From: Jejuia pallidilutea
GTDB taxonomy: Bacteria > Bacteroidota > Bacteroidia > Flavobacteriales > Flavobacteriaceae
Reading direction: 5' to 3'
Assembly: GCF_002973595.1 (NCBI RefSeq)
Contig: NZ_PVEO01000002.1
Coordinates: 1 to 64,000 of the forward strand
Length of the DNA stretch: 64,000 nt
This document shows positions 53,544 to 62,889 of the stretch, piece by piece. Below the pieces are notes generated by a model. It worked only from the letters and a program-made list of their open reading frames with translations. It did no database searches and was not told where the DNA came from. The position numbers were made by a program, and so were the translations under genes. Each line of letters opens with the position of its first letter. Position 1 is the stretch's first letter.

Positions 53544-54941
53544 ATGGGTTTTAGAATAGAAAAAGATACAATGGGCGAAGTAAAAGTGCCTGCAGATAAG
53601 CTTTGGGGAGCGCAAACCGAGCGTTCTAGAAATAACTTTAAAATTGGCCCAAGTGCCTCAATGCCTTTAGAAATTGTTTATGGATTTGCTTATTTAAAAA
53701 AAGCCGCTGCATATACAAATTGTGAACTTGGTGTATTAGATATTGAAAAACGTGATTTAATAGCTAAAGCCTGTGATGAAATTTTAGAGGGCAAGCACGA
53801 CGACCAATTTCCGTTAGTAATTTGGCAAACAGGTTCTGGTACCCAAAGTAATATGAACGTAAACGAGGTTATTGCTAATAGAGCGCACCAATTAGCAGGC
53901 AAGGTTATTGGTGAAGGCGAAAAGACCATACAACCTAACGACGATGTTAATAAGTCTCAATCATCAAACGACACCTTCCCTACTGGCATGCACATTGCAG
54001 CCTACAAAAAAATAGTAGAAACTACCATTCCTGGTGTTAAACAACTAAGAAATACACTTAGTAAAAAATCTGAAGATTTTAAAAATGTTGTAAAAATAGG
54101 GAGAACACATTTAATGGATGCCACACCGTTAACCCTTGGACAGGAAATTTCAGGATATGTAGCACAATTAGATCATGGTCTCAATGCGCTTCAAAATACA
54201 TTAGCACATTTAAGCGAACTTGCTTTGGGTGGTACCGCTGTTGGTACTGGTTTAAATACGCCAAAAGGTTACAGCAAGCGTGTTGCTGAATATATAGCAG
54301 AATTTACAGGCTTACCTTTTATTACTGCACCTAATAAGTTTGAAGCTTTAGCGGCACACGATGCCTTAGTGGAAACTCATGGCGCTTTAAAGCAATTAGC
54401 TGTATCCTTAAATAAAATAGCCAATGATATTAGAATGATGGCCTCTGGTCCTCGCTCTGGTATTGGAGAAATAATTATCCCTGCTAACGAACCTGGAAGT
54501 TCTATAATGCCTGGTAAAGTTAACCCAACCCAATGCGAAGCTTTAACTATGGTTTGTGCACAAGTTATGGGTAATGATGTAGCTGTTTCTGTAGGAGGGC
54601 TACAAGGACACTACGAGCTAAATGTGTTTAAACCTGTAATGGCTGCCAATGTTTTACAATCGGCACAATTATTAGGAGATGCCTGTGTGAGTTTTGATGT
54701 AAACTGTGCCGTTGGTATTGAGCCTAACCATGAAGTTATTACCAAACTACTAAACAACTCATTAATGCTTGTTACAGCGCTAAATACTAAAATTGGATAT
54801 TATAAAGCCGCAGAAATTGCAAATACAGCGCATAAAAATGGTACAACACTTAAAGAAGAAGCTATTAATTTAGGTTATGTTACAGCCGAAGACTATGATG
54901 CTTGGGTTAAACCAGAAGATATGGTTGGTGCTTTAAAATAA
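53544..54941 (+). CDS. fumC: Class II fumarate hydratase
   Basis: 465 aa, homotetrameric TCA-cycle enzyme interconverting fumarate and malate. [22 protein letters not shown] at the N-terminus, [16 protein letters not shown] mid-protein and the signature [15 protein letters not shown], with the catalytic loop serine, are all standard; no Fe-S cysteine cluster, so it is the oxygen-tolerant class. Full length. Own promoter word and terminator. Confidence 0.96.
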   Translation: MGFRIEKDTMGEVKVPADKLWGAQTERSRNNFKIGPSASMPLEIVYGFAYLKKAAAYTNCELGVLDIEKRDLIAKACDEILEGKHDDQFPLVIWQTGSGTQSNMNVNEVIANRAHQLAGKVIGEGEKTIQPNDDVNKSQSSNDTFPTGMHIAAYKKIVETTIPGVKQLRNTLSKKSEDFKNVVKIGRTHLMDATPLTLGQEISGYVAQLDHGLNALQNTLAHLSELALGGTAVGTGLNTPKGYSKRVAEYIAEFTGLPFITAPNKFEALAAHDALVETHGALKQLAVSLNKIANDIRMMASGPRSGIGEIIIPANEPGSSIMPGKVNPTQCEALTMVCAQVMGNDVAVSVGGLQGHYELNVFKPVMAANVLQSAQLLGDACVSFDVNCAVGIEPNHEVITKLLNNSLMLVTALNTKIGYYKAAEIANTAHKNGTTLKEEAINLGYVTAEDYDAWVKPEDMVGALK

Positions 54942-54963
54942 GAACTAAACTCCCATACAAATA

Positions 54964-54993
54964 AAAAAAGCAGGTATTAATACCTGCTTTTTT
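54964..54993 (+). terminator. Terminator after fumC
   Basis: Perfect palindrome AGCAGGTATTAATACCTGCT with flanking A and T runs. Confidence 0.88.
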
Positions 54994-55091
54994 GGTCGGT
55001 TAGCTATTAATCCTCCTAAAATCTATATCTGGAAGATATCCAAACAAATATATAATTATCAAACGTTAAAAAGGTTAACATTTGTTAAGCT

Positions 55092-55667
55092 TTACGATTC
55101 TTTAAGTTTTTTCCTTATTCTGCTTAATTGAACAGGTGTTATACTTAAATATGAAGCTATATGATATTGGGGCACTAATTTATCTATATCTGGTATATCA
55201 CTCTTTAGCTTTAAATAACGTTGGGAGGCATTCATGGAAATTAACTCCAGTTGTCTTTTTTCATACCGCATAAAAACCTTTTCTAAAATACCTGTGTACA
55301 AATTGCTTATTACTATATCGGTTTCACACATCGCCTTTAATTTCTTATAGTCTATCTCATAAAGACTGCATTCTGTAATAGTTTCGTAAACTATTTCAGA
55401 AGGTGCGTTTTTTATAAGTGCTGTAAGCGAACCGGCAAAATTCATAGGAAAAAAAAAGCGCTTGTTAAACTCTTTTCCAGATTCTGAAATTACATAACAT
55501 CGCATGACTCCAGACAGGAGTAAATACAATTTGGAGGGTACTTTTCCTAAGGCATCTAGTTGAATGTTAGGACCAAACTTTTTAAATTTAGATATTGCTT
55601 TTACTTTTAAAAAAGACTCTTCTGGCACATTGCCAAATGAGTCTGAGAATTCATCATTTTCAAACAT
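55092..55667 (-). CDS. Crp/Fnr-family transcriptional regulator
   Basis: 191 aa: N-terminal cyclic-nucleotide-binding-like beta-roll (about 20-130) and a short C-terminal helix-turn-helix (PQYHIASYLSITPVQLSRIRKKL, about 166-188). No cysteine tetrad of Fnr and no clear cAMP-binding arginine-serine pair, so the effector is unknown. Homologues act as global or stress regulators in Bacteroidota. Stands alone between fumC and the coiled-coil gene. Confidence 0.85.
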   Translation of the reverse strand: MFENDEFSDSFGNVPEESFLKVKAISKFKKFGPNIQLDALGKVPSKLYLLLSGVMRCYVISESGKEFNKRFFFPMNFAGSLTALIKNAPSEIVYETITECSLYEIDYKKLKAMCETDIVISNLYTGILEKVFMRYEKRQLELISMNASQRYLKLKSDIPDIDKLVPQYHIASYLSITPVQLSRIRKKLKES

Positions 55668-55765
55668 GGGTTAAATGGGTTGGTTGGTAGTTGCAATATA
55701 AAATTTGTTTTCTAAACACCGAAAAAAACTCTACATATAACTAGAATTTCCCATGTAGAAATAAA

Positions 55766-55795
55766 AAAGCCCAAAAGCAGAAACTTTTGGGCTTT
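55766..55795 (-). terminator. Terminator after the coiled-coil gene
   Basis: Perfect 12-bp stem (AAAGCCCAAAAG / CTTTTGGGCTTT), 6-nt loop, about 20 nt past the stop codon. Confidence 0.88.
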
Positions 55796-55815
55796 AATTA
55801 TAGAAAAATAGGTGT

Positions 55816-56697
55816 TTACTTTAGTGTAAATTCTGAAGTTGACACTAAATCTTTTTTATTGAAAATATTTACAACATAGCGTCCTTTTTCAAAATCATTA
55901 TCATTATTTGATGTTACAAACTCGCATACGTTTAAGTTAGAATTTTCGTAGTTAAACTTACTAACAACACTATAATTTAACATTTTATCCTCGAAAACTA
56001 TTTGCTCGTTAGCACCTAAAATATTGTTGTTTGGATCTATTACCTGAACATACAGCTCTTGGTCTCCAGCTTGTACTAGGGCGTTTTTAGCTACGGTAAA
56101 ACAAACTCTAATTTTATCGGCTCTTCTTGCTCTTTCTGTAGGAATTAATTTTCCTGATGTTCTTTCAATTACACCAAAACCTTTTAAATCTACTGTATTT
56201 AAAATCGATGCATTTTCAACTACTTCAGCAAGCGCTGTGTTTTGAACCAATAGCGAGTCTGTAAACATAGTACGTTCTTCTAATCTAACTCTAGTACTAT
56301 CTAAAGAGGTTGCCAAATAAGAGTTTTCTATTCTAAGCGAATCGTTCTGCGCCAATAAAATATCCATCTCTTTCTGAAGGTTTCTATATTTTGTTTTGTA
56401 ACGCCATAAACTTTTTACGTTAGTCTCTGAAATTCTTAAAGAATCTATTAAGCCTTGTATACGCTCTCTAGCATTAATTAAATCTTTATTAGCTACATCG
56501 TTTTCAGCTATTGCCTCATCATATTGTTTCGCCATGGCATTTAAATCATTCATTACCATTTGCTTTTCTTCGTTGAGTTCTTTCTTAGTTTCGTTACTTT
56601 CTCTGTACAAATTCATTGTATAAAACCCAGTAGCCAAAAACAAAACTAGCGCTATACCCAATGCCACTTTTAAACCTGTGCTGCTCTTATTTTCCAT
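55816..56697 (-). CDS. Membrane-anchored coiled-coil protein of unknown function
   Basis: 293 aa. One transmembrane helix (about 10-28), a long coiled coil (about 30-165; repeated LNEEK, NDLNAM, KEMDILLAQNDSL heptads) and a C-terminal beta-rich domain (about 180-293). The topology suggests an envelope spacer or scaffold. Sometimes named chromosome-partitioning protein in databases, which the sequence does not support. Monocistronic. Confidence 0.75.
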   Translation of the reverse strand: MENKSSTGLKVALGIALVLFLATGFYTMNLYRESNETKKELNEEKQMVMNDLNAMAKQYDEAIAENDVANKDLINARERIQGLIDSLRISETNVKSLWRYKTKYRNLQKEMDILLAQNDSLRIENSYLATSLDSTRVRLEERTMFTDSLLVQNTALAEVVENASILNTVDLKGFGVIERTSGKLIPTERARRADKIRVCFTVAKNALVQAGDQELYVQVIDPNNNILGANEQIVFEDKMLNYSVVSKFNYENSNLNVCEFVTSNNDNDFEKGRYVVNIFNKKDLVSTSEFTLK

Positions 56698-56911
56698 AAT
56701 TGTTTATTGTTTTTAGTGTTAATAATTAACTACGCTTAAGTAGTATTAGTTTTCTTTAATTTGAAATATATTAATTAATAATCTCGTACAATATCATATA
56801 CGAACAAGTAGTTTTTTTAGATGTTAATAATATCAAAAATATCTCAAATCTATAAATAAAATACTGATTTATGTAGCGCAAACCCAATAAAACTAAACAT
56901 AACTTTACGTA

Positions 56912-58231
56912 CTATGATATAGTAATGGTTTCATATTTTTTAAAAACAAGAAAACCATACCAAGCTATGTAAACAAAACACAACAGTGGTAATATAAAAG
57001 AAAAATTAACCTCTGAAACGCCAAGAACTGTAGTATCTGCTACCCCGTTCCCTCCTATATCAATAATAATACCTTGCAATTTTGGCATTAAAGCGCCTCC
57101 AACTATGGCCATTACAAGGCCTGCAGAACCAACTTTAGACTGTTCTTCTGTTAAATCGCCTAAAGCAATTCCATAAATAGTTGGAAACATTAAAGACATA
57201 CAGAAAGAAACCCCTACTAAGCTGTATAAACCAAATATATTTTGAATGAATATGGTGCCTAATACAAACAGAATTGCTAAAACTGAAAAAGACATCAATA
57301 ATCTTCCAGAACTCATAAACCTTAACATATATGTACCTATTGCCCTACCAATAGTAAAAATTATAAAAGCAGCCATTTGATAATAACCTGCTGTAACACT
57401 ATCTATGTCTATAGCTTCAGCATATTGATAAATGTAGGTCCAACACATAATTTGCCCTCCCACATATAAAACTTGTGCCAATACTCCTAGTACATACTTT
57501 TTGTTTTTGGCTAACACTTTAAAAGTATCTCTAATACTAGGCATATCGCCTTCTTCTTTAGATTGAGGCATTTTTATAACTAAAAACAGCACGAATACCA
57601 CTAAAAGTACTAATCCTAAAATTACGTACGGATTACGAATTACCATTAAATCTGATGTTTTAATTAATGTTTTAGAAGCTTCATCTAAAGCACTAAAATC
57701 TGTAATATCATCAGATTGTAAATTCTTCAAAACAAATTGTTGTGCCACAAACAAGCCAACAATCAGCCCTAATGGATTAAAGGCTTGTGCTAAATTTAAG
57801 CGTTGAGTTGCAGTATCTTTAGCTCCCATAGCCAGAATATATGGGTTTGCAGCCGTTTCTAAGAAAGCTAAACCAAAAGTTAATATGTATAAACCTAAAC
57901 AAAAAAACCAAAATAACTCTGTAACAGCAGCCGGATAAAATAATAATGCGCCTCCTGCATATAGACCTAAGCCAATTAAAATACCTACTTTATAAGAATA
58001 TTTTCGCATAAACATTGCTGCTGGTAAAGCCATACAAAAATATCCGCCATAAAAGGCCATTTGTACCCAAGCAGCTTGAGAATTGCTAAGCTCTAAAACC
58101 TTTTTAAACGCTTGTACCATAGGATCTGTAACTGCGTTTGCAAATCCCCACAACGCAAATAATAATGTTACTAAAATAAAAGGCACTACTATTTTTTTTG
58201 AAACTACAGGAGATTTGTGAATATTTTCCAT
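56912..58231 (-). CDS. FucP-family sugar:H+ symporter (MFS)
   Basis: 439 aa with about 12 membrane helices and the FucP/glucose-galactose-type block FLETAANPYILAMG (about 123-136). Imports a monosaccharide with protons; Bacteroidota members use L-fucose, glucose/galactose or N-acetylglucosamine, and the residue set here does not decide which. It is downstream of GH92, GH20 and sulfatase genes on the same strand (110-nt gap), so uptake of sugars released by those enzymes is likely. Confidence 0.87.
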   Translation of the reverse strand: MENIHKSPVVSKKIVVPFILVTLLFALWGFANAVTDPMVQAFKKVLELSNSQAAWVQMAFYGGYFCMALPAAMFMRKYSYKVGILIGLGLYAGGALLFYPAAVTELFWFFCLGLYILTFGLAFLETAANPYILAMGAKDTATQRLNLAQAFNPLGLIVGLFVAQQFVLKNLQSDDITDFSALDEASKTLIKTSDLMVIRNPYVILGLVLLVVFVLFLVIKMPQSKEEGDMPSIRDTFKVLAKNKKYVLGVLAQVLYVGGQIMCWTYIYQYAEAIDIDSVTAGYYQMAAFIIFTIGRAIGTYMLRFMSSGRLLMSFSVLAILFVLGTIFIQNIFGLYSLVGVSFCMSLMFPTIYGIALGDLTEEQSKVGSAGLVMAIVGGALMPKLQGIIIDIGGNGVADTTVLGVSEVNFSFILPLLCFVYIAWYGFLVFKKYETITIS

Positions 58232-58341
58232 ATACTATTTTTAATTAATTGATTAGTTAATATTATCTATTTTTAATAGATGATAAATTAGGTGTTTAAA
58301 TTAACATTATAATACTATTGCGAGTTATTGTATGTTAAGTT

Positions 58342-60567
58342 TTAGTTTTTTTGTGCTATGTGTTTATTTGGTGCACTACCCAATACAAAATGCAAAACAC
58401 CTCCTTTTATAATGTCTTGATGACTTATGGTTAACTTATTATAAGGCGCTCCATTTAAAGTCATGGCTTGGATATAGGTATTCTCGTCCGATTGATTTTC
58501 GGTAGTTATTTTAAATTGTTTGCCATTTTCTAAATTAATCGTGGCTTCTTTTACATAGGGTGATGTTAAACTATATACACCATCTGCTGGATTTATAGGG
58601 TACATGCCCATTGACGAAAACACTAACCACGCACTCATTTGTCCGCAATCCTCGTTACCACAATATCCATCTGGTTCGGTGCTGTATTGGGTTTTTATTA
58701 TTCTTCTAACCATTTCCTGTGTTTTCCATGGTTGTCCAATATTGTTGTAGAGATATGCTACATGATGACTAGGCTCGTTACCATGCGCGTATTGCCCAAT
58801 CATGCCTGTGCTGAATATAGGCAATCTATCATCTTTCGAGGGATAATAGGTGAACATAGAATCTAACTTTGTGGCGAATTGTTCTTTACCCACAATTTGC
58901 TCTAAACCATTAATATCGTGCGGCACAAACCAAAAGTATTGCCATGCGTTGCTTTCACAAAATTCTTTTGAATATTCTTTGGGGGAAAACGGACTGATAA
59001 AATTTCTATTTGCATCTTTCGGGCGGAAAAATGTGGATTCTGAATCGTACAAATTCTTCCAATTGTCGGCTCTTTCGGCAAACGTTTTAGCTATATCATC
59101 TTCACCTAAATCTTTCGCTAATTGGGCAATACACCAATCGTTATAAGCATACTCCAATGTTTTAGATACCGACCAATTTTCGTGATGTTCACCAGTGGGC
59201 ACATAGCCTAATTCTCTGTAAACATCTATTTGTCTGCCATCTTCATTTGCCGAGGCTACACAAGCTTCCAATACTTTTTTAGCATCCATAGGAATGCCTT
59301 TAAAATAGGCATCTACAATTACAGGAACCGCATGATAACCAATCATCATATTGGTTTCATTTCCTGCTAAAGACCACACGGGAAGTAATCCCGTTTCGTC
59401 GTAATGCGAAAGGAAAGACTTAATCATATCTTCGGTTTCTTTCTGTGCAATAATGGTGTATAACGGATGCGTTGCTCTAAAGGTGTCCCAAAGTGAAAAC
59501 GTATCATATTTGTTATAGCCTTCGGCTAAATGGTTTTCGCCATCGGCACCTTTGTAAGCTCCATCAACATCACTGTGCAACGATGGTGTTAAAAACACAT
59601 GGTACAAATTGGTGTAAAACAATTCTTTTTGAGCTTCGCTGGCTTCAATTGTAATTTTAGAAAGATATTTTTCCCAAACAGCATCGGCATCATCAACTGT
59701 TTTTTCGAAATCCCAATGTGGTAATTCGGCTTCTAAATTTTTTCTAGCACCTTCTATACTTGCAGAAGACAACGCCACTTTCACTTTTATTTTTTCGCCT
59801 TCGGAAGTTTTATAGAACGCAACAATTTTGGTAAACTGACCTTCAACAGAATTCTCATTTATTTTTTCTGAATCTTTAAAGAGTTGTGCGTCATCAAATG
59901 GTTTAGAAAATTGCATTACGAAATATACCCTTTGGTCGGCTGCCCACCCTTTAGATTTTCTATATCCCACAATAGTTTGTTGGTCTTCAATAGTGATTTT
60001 AGTGTCAACCGGTTTGTCCCAATTCAAACTATAACCTAAATCGAGAATTATTTGACTTTCATCATCCTTTGGAAAGGTATATTGATGAAACCCGACCCGC
60101 TCCGTAGCAGTTAATTCGGCTTTAATACCAGAGCTCAGTAAATCTACCGCATAATACCCTGGGCTAGCTTCTTCCCTATCATGGGAAAATTTAGAATAAG
60201 GTCTGTAAGCTCCTTCTGGGGTTAAACTTTCAGTAAACCTACTGTTTAAAGGCATCACCAATAAATCGTACATATCGCCTGCACCTGTACCAGAAAGATG
60301 GGTATGACTAAATCCTGCAATGGTAGAATCTGGATAAAAATACCCCGCAATCCTATCCCAACCCGGTAATCCGTTGTCTGGACTTAATTGTACCATCCCA
60401 AAAGGCACAACAGCACCAGGATAGGTGTTTCCAGGACCATCTGTCCCAGTGAATGTATTCACATAACTGGTTAATCTTTTAGCTGAAAGTTTATCTGGCG
60501 TTTTTTCTGATTTACAAGCAAAAAAACCAAAACTTAAAACAACCAATAAAAAACTATATAATTTCAT
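58342..60567 (-). CDS. GH92 alpha-mannosidase lipoprotein
   Basis: 741 aa; lipobox FFAC (Cys18), so surface or periplasmic. GH92 blocks are visible: NTFTGTDGPGNTYPG, HTHLSGTGAGDMYDL, GYHAVPVIVDAYFKG and the C-terminal EDCGQMSAWLVFSSMGMYP. Family activity is calcium-dependent exo-alpha-mannosidase cleavage, mostly of N-glycans or fungal mannan. Follows GH20 after an 11-nt gap, so it is in one operon with it. Confidence 0.93.
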   Translation of the reverse strand: MKLYSFLLVVLSFGFFACKSEKTPDKLSAKRLTSYVNTFTGTDGPGNTYPGAVVPFGMVQLSPDNGLPGWDRIAGYFYPDSTIAGFSHTHLSGTGAGDMYDLLVMPLNSRFTESLTPEGAYRPYSKFSHDREEASPGYYAVDLLSSGIKAELTATERVGFHQYTFPKDDESQIILDLGYSLNWDKPVDTKITIEDQQTIVGYRKSKGWAADQRVYFVMQFSKPFDDAQLFKDSEKINENSVEGQFTKIVAFYKTSEGEKIKVKVALSSASIEGARKNLEAELPHWDFEKTVDDADAVWEKYLSKITIEASEAQKELFYTNLYHVFLTPSLHSDVDGAYKGADGENHLAEGYNKYDTFSLWDTFRATHPLYTIIAQKETEDMIKSFLSHYDETGLLPVWSLAGNETNMMIGYHAVPVIVDAYFKGIPMDAKKVLEACVASANEDGRQIDVYRELGYVPTGEHHENWSVSKTLEYAYNDWCIAQLAKDLGEDDIAKTFAERADNWKNLYDSESTFFRPKDANRNFISPFSPKEYSKEFCESNAWQYFWFVPHDINGLEQIVGKEQFATKLDSMFTYYPSKDDRLPIFSTGMIGQYAHGNEPSHHVAYLYNNIGQPWKTQEMVRRIIKTQYSTEPDGYCGNEDCGQMSAWLVFSSMGMYPINPADGVYSLTSPYVKEATINLENGKQFKITTENQSDENTYIQAMTLNGAPYNKLTISHQDIIKGGVLHFVLGSAPNKHIAQKN

Positions 60568-60578
60568 TTTTATCCGCT

Positions 60579-62879
60579 TTAAAAACCTGTTACTTTTGAG
60601 TCTATCGGTTTTAATTTTTCACCTTGTAAACCGTACCACGCATTAATCACCCTTGGATTATCACTCGGTCTGTATTTTATAGTAATTGGGTGCCAACCGG
60701 CTTTAAGGGCTACGTTTCCGTAACGTTTTCTTGGTCCGTGCCAACCGCTATTATCCACTACAAGCGTATCCCCTATGTACAAATAATCACCACCATCAGA
60801 ACGCGTTTCAAACTGATAAATTCCATCTTTTTCAGCTTTAAAATATCCAGAAAACACCATGTTTACAGGTTTTTTTCCTTTAAACTCTGCAATATCAATA
60901 CTATCTACTGCAACCCATTTTGATGCGCTTTTAATATTTACATCTGTTACACTTTTTAATTTGCCTTGTATTAAATAACGCTTTAACCCCTTTTCAGTAG
61001 GTGATATATTAACAGAAGATATATATTCTTTTCTTACAACTTTGGTTTTCTTTATATCGTTATAAATATCGCCTTTATAGGCTCTCGCTTTAATTTCAAC
61101 GGTATCATTCACCGTAAATGGTTCGGTATATTTGTTGGTCTCTTTTGTTGGAATAGACCCATTGGTAGTATAATATATGTCAACACCTTCTAACGGATAA
61201 GCCAATTCTAACTTTACCATAGTGCTATCGACCAAACCGATGGTTTTATCCAACCCTTTTACAATAGGAATGTAATAGTATATGCCGAGTTCTTCAAGTC
61301 TTGGATAATGTTGTTCTACTCTGGTATTAAACGCTTCAAAATCTTTATTTTCTTTTGATGCCCAAGCATTTTCCGCAACCGCTAACATACGAGGAAAAGC
61401 TTGATATTGCAGGCGTGTAAAACTTGGAATCCACTCAGACCATAAATTGGCTTGAATCCCTAAAACATTGGCTTCTTCTTCGGCAGTAAAGCTTTCTGGT
61501 ACGGGTTCGTAATTATAAACTTTTTCTAAGCTATTTCCGTCATTTAAATAATCGAAATAATAAGCATCGGTTGGTGTGATTACTAATTCGTTTCCATTTT
61601 CAGCAGCCTTTTTCGGTGCTTCTGGTCGCCAACCTCTCCACCACATTACGGCTGCATCTTTGGTTAAACCGCCTTCAACAATTTCGTCCCAGCCCATCAA
61701 TTTTTTTCCTTTAGAATGTAAAAACTGTTCTATATCACGGTTAAAATGCGATTGCAATTCATGCTCGTCTTTCAAATTATTGTCTTTAATGGCTTTTTGG
61801 CAACGCGGACATTCTTCCCATGATCTAATGTTTACTTCGTCACCTCCAATATGGATGTATTCGTAAGGGAACAACTCTACCACTTCGCTTAAAATGTTCT
61901 TCATAAACTCATACGTGGTTTCTTTCCCTAAACATGACGGATGTGTAAACACGGTATCCCAACCCGACTCACCAGTACATGATAAAAATGGATAATTATC
62001 TATGGCTGCCTTGAAATGCCCAGGCATATCAATTTCCGGAACTACGGTAATGCATCTTTCTTCGGCGTAGGCCACAATTTCTTTTATTTGTTCTTGTGTA
62101 AAGAAACCGCCGTATTTGCGCTCGCCATCAATGGTTTTAAACTTAGCTTCATCGATGGTATAAAGCTTGTTTTCTTGGGCACGTTCCATACAAATAGAAT
62201 CTTGATTATTTGGTGTTCTCCACGCTCCTTTTTCGGTTAATAACGGATATTCTTTAATTTCAATTCTCCAACCTTGGTCGTCGGTTAAATGCATGTGATA
62301 CGTGTTCATTTTATACAATGCCAAATAATCTAAAAAAGACTTTACCTCATCAATATCAATAAAATGGCGGCTAAAATCGTTATGCATACCACGCCATTTA
62401 AAACGTGGCTCGTCCTCTATAACTACCGACGGTACATACCATTCTGCCGAAACTTTTTCCTTACTTTCTATCTCTATAGGCAATAATTGACGAATGGTTT
62501 GAATAGCATTAAAAAATCCGCTTTCATCTGATGCACTAATGTTTATTAACATAGGGTTAACCACCAATTTATAAGCTCCTTTTTTTAACCCCGTAACACT
62601 TTCAAATATCACAGATGCATCGGTTTCAGAATTCACTTCAGTAAAATTATATCCTGCAGCTGATGCAAATAACCCTTTCAAATAATTAGCTGCCTTTTGT
62701 TGGCTGTTATCTTGTACAACCAGCTTTGTATCGGCATTAAATTCAAAAGAACCAGCATTTATTTGCAAACTTGTGGGTTTGGGTATTAAAGCAATATCTT
62801 GCTTATTAAAAGAAGGATTTGTTTGCGTGCATGAAATAATTAATACTACTAAAATTAAAAATGTTAAGAGGTTTTTCAT
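60579..62879 (-). CDS. GH20 beta-N-acetylhexosaminidase with C-terminal PA14-like domain
   Basis: 766 aa; lipobox IISC (Cys17). GH20b-type domain (about 28-145), TIM-barrel catalytic domain (about 160-510) with Asp347-Glu348 in HIGGDEV, then a chitobiase C-terminal-like segment (about 540-620) and a PA14-like module (about 650-755, FETRSDGGDYLYIGD, WHGPRKR). Removes terminal GlcNAc/GalNAc. The PA14 module suggests glycan binding. Starts 10 nt after the sulfatase. Confidence 0.93.
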   Translation of the reverse strand: MKNLLTFLILVVLIISCTQTNPSFNKQDIALIPKPTSLQINAGSFEFNADTKLVVQDNSQQKAANYLKGLFASAAGYNFTEVNSETDASVIFESVTGLKKGAYKLVVNPMLINISASDESGFFNAIQTIRQLLPIEIESKEKVSAEWYVPSVVIEDEPRFKWRGMHNDFSRHFIDIDEVKSFLDYLALYKMNTYHMHLTDDQGWRIEIKEYPLLTEKGAWRTPNNQDSICMERAQENKLYTIDEAKFKTIDGERKYGGFFTQEQIKEIVAYAEERCITVVPEIDMPGHFKAAIDNYPFLSCTGESGWDTVFTHPSCLGKETTYEFMKNILSEVVELFPYEYIHIGGDEVNIRSWEECPRCQKAIKDNNLKDEHELQSHFNRDIEQFLHSKGKKLMGWDEIVEGGLTKDAAVMWWRGWRPEAPKKAAENGNELVITPTDAYYFDYLNDGNSLEKVYNYEPVPESFTAEEEANVLGIQANLWSEWIPSFTRLQYQAFPRMLAVAENAWASKENKDFEAFNTRVEQHYPRLEELGIYYYIPIVKGLDKTIGLVDSTMVKLELAYPLEGVDIYYTTNGSIPTKETNKYTEPFTVNDTVEIKARAYKGDIYNDIKKTKVVRKEYISSVNISPTEKGLKRYLIQGKLKSVTDVNIKSASKWVAVDSIDIAEFKGKKPVNMVFSGYFKAEKDGIYQFETRSDGGDYLYIGDTLVVDNSGWHGPRKRYGNVALKAGWHPITIKYRPSDNPRVINAWYGLQGEKLKPIDSKVTGF

Positions 62880-62889
62880 TGCTTAGGTT